This document shows positions 63,446-64,000 of a stretch of 64,000 nucleotides of DNA, in pieces. This DNA is from Heliomarina baculiformis (lineage in GTDB: Bacteria > Pseudomonadota > Alphaproteobacteria > Rhodobacterales > Rhodobacteraceae), in NCBI RefSeq assembly GCF_019966545.1, contig NZ_JAIMIC010000012.1, forward strand, positions 1 to 64,000, written 5' to 3'. The position numbers and the translations under genes are program-made. The notes under the pieces were generated by a model. The model made no database searches and had not been told where the DNA came from. It worked only from the letters and a program-made list of their open reading frames with translations. Each line of letters starts with the position of its first letter. Position 1 is the first letter of the stretch.

Positions 63446-63814
63446 ATGCTTAGATTAATGCATGTCGAAGACGACGAGGATATCCGGGAAGTTGCCAAGA
63501 TGGCGCTGGAGTTTTCGGGACAGTTCGAGATCATTCAATGCCCCTCGGGCGAGGAGGCCATCGAACGGGCACCCGAGTTCAAGCCCGAAGTGCTGCTTCT
63601 GGACGTGATGATGCCGGGCATGAGTGGTCCGACGACCTTGCAGCATCTGCGCAAGATCGAAGGCTTGGAGGATACGCCGGCCATCTTCATGACCGCGCGA
63701 GCGCAACCATCGGAAATCGAGGAATTGAAGGCGCAATCGGCTTTGACGGTCGTGGTGAAACCCTTTGATCCGATCACCCTTGGCGATCAGATCATGGCGG
63801 CGCTTCGCGGCTGA
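63446..63814 (+). CDS. Stand-alone CheY-like response regulator
   Basis: 122 residues, a receiver domain only. Acidic pocket HVEDDED (Asp 9/10), phospho-acceptor Asp 53 in LLLDVMMPGMSGP, Thr in FMTARA and the conserved Lys in VVVKPFDP. No DNA-binding or enzyme domain, so it must act by protein-protein contact or as a phosphate sink. It starts 2 bases after the soluble kinase and ends with a strong terminator, making a kinase-receiver operon. Confidence 0.93.
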   Translation: MLRLMHVEDDEDIREVAKMALEFSGQFEIIQCPSGEEAIERAPEFKPEVLLLDVMMPGMSGPTTLQHLRKIEGLEDTPAIFMTARAQPSEIEELKAQSALTVVVKPFDPITLGDQIMAALRG

Positions 63815-63832
63815 CAGGATTTCTGTCCAACG

Positions 63833-63866
63833 AAAAAGGCGCGCCGTTTAACTGGCGCGCCTTTTT
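63833..63866 (+). terminator. Rho-independent terminator of the kinase-receiver operon
   Basis: AAAAAGGCGCGCC / GGCGCGCCTTTTT with an 8-base loop, a perfect 13-bp stem ending in a T-run. The A-run on the 5' side makes it bidirectional for the convergent gene that follows. Confidence 0.9.
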
Positions 63867-63881
63867 CTTTCGGGGGCGGGA

Positions 63882-64000
63882 TCAAGCGTATTTCGCCTGC
63901 GCCACCGGCCAATCTTCGAGCGCTTCTTCGGCTATAGCGAAGAAGCGGCCCAGGTCGATGAACACCTGCTCAAGATCGGGTGTCCCGTTTTTCATCAGTC
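63882..64000 (-). CDS. 3' end of an unidentified gene (partial)
   Basis: The minus strand is open from the window edge to a TGA at 63882-63884, giving a C-terminal fragment of 38 residues (last residues DWPVAQAKYA). It is acidic and helical-looking. It is too short to identify. The convergent terminator at 63833-63866 supports a gene end here. Confidence 0.6.
   Translation of the reverse strand, partial: LMKNGTPDLEQVFIDLGRFFAIAEEALEDWPVAQAKYA

Noticed and set aside
1-64000. CRISPR array, rRNA operon or transposase
   Set aside because: No regularly spaced direct repeats, no rRNA-like sequence and no transposase motif were seen on either strand.

Overview
The window is a stretch of GC-rich (about 60% by eye) alphaproteobacterial chromosome, most likely from the Roseobacter group / Rhodobacteraceae. 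The evidence is a family mix typical of that group: DUF2794, DUF1285, ImuB with a GTTC-N7-GTTC LexA box, MltB-type transglycosylases, Entner-Doudoroff edd-eda, paa and hpa aromatic catabolism, and several polyamine-type ABC transporters. Gene packing is dense, and many starts overlap the preceding stop (ATGA/GTGA). There is no CRISPR array, prophage or recognisable insertion sequence.

Layout. 1-1073 is AT-rich, has no supportable gene, and abuts the 3' end of a tRNA-Thr, so it may be the edge of an island. 1.4-9.0 kb is a polyamine unit: a putrescine/spermidine-type ABC transporter with a PuuB-like FAD oxidase on the minus strand, and a divergent GntR/FCD regulator followed by a class III omega-aminotransferase. 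9.1-17.2 kb is a second transport and hydrolysis cluster: an ArgE-like deacetylase and a creatinase/DoeA-like M24 hydrolase, divergent from a second polyamine-type ABC transporter that has a DUF1330 gene inside the operon and two oddly built permeases. 17.2-22.5 kb holds two paralogous secreted MltB-type transglycosylases flanking an amidohydrolase and a membrane-anchored glutamate-synthase-like FMN protein.

22.6-26.3 kb carries the distal homoprotocatechuate genes (HpaR-type MarR, a PLP decarboxylase, HpaH, HpaI). 26.3-34.0 kb is mixed: a DUF3095 protein resembling a nucleotidyl cyclase, an MFS carrier, asd, a small ribbon-helix-helix-like protein behind a perfect palindrome, beta-carbonic anhydrase, a degenerate Hpt-like protein, an M17 aminopeptidase with an NlpC/P60 hydrolase, and DUF2794. 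34.1-40.6 kb is a partial phenylacetate cluster (paaX, paaZ / paaI, thiolase, paaK, tetR) without the ring epoxidase. 40.8-43.3 kb holds a lone SOS-controlled imuB, a cytochrome c'-like protein and an I78-type lipoprotein. 43.4-50.1 kb is a four-gene MoxR / DUF58 / BatA-like envelope operon. 50.2-58.6 kb holds DUF1285, edd-eda with a LacI-type operator, hyi, polA and an M20 deacylase. 58.7-63.8 kb is a signalling block: a CHASE/PAS membrane histidine kinase, a tiny secreted-type peptide translationally coupled to a soluble PAS kinase, and a stand-alone receiver.

Across these regions three signals stand out. Both polyamine-type ABC operons carry a perfect 9-bp hairpin directly after the binding-protein gene. 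A modular dispersed intergenic element with the core GGATATTTT-n-GACCCAAAGAAG occurs at three places, once as a head-to-head pair between convergent genes. Several regulatory palindromes (LexA, LacI-type, GntR-type, RHH-type) can be tied to a neighbouring gene.
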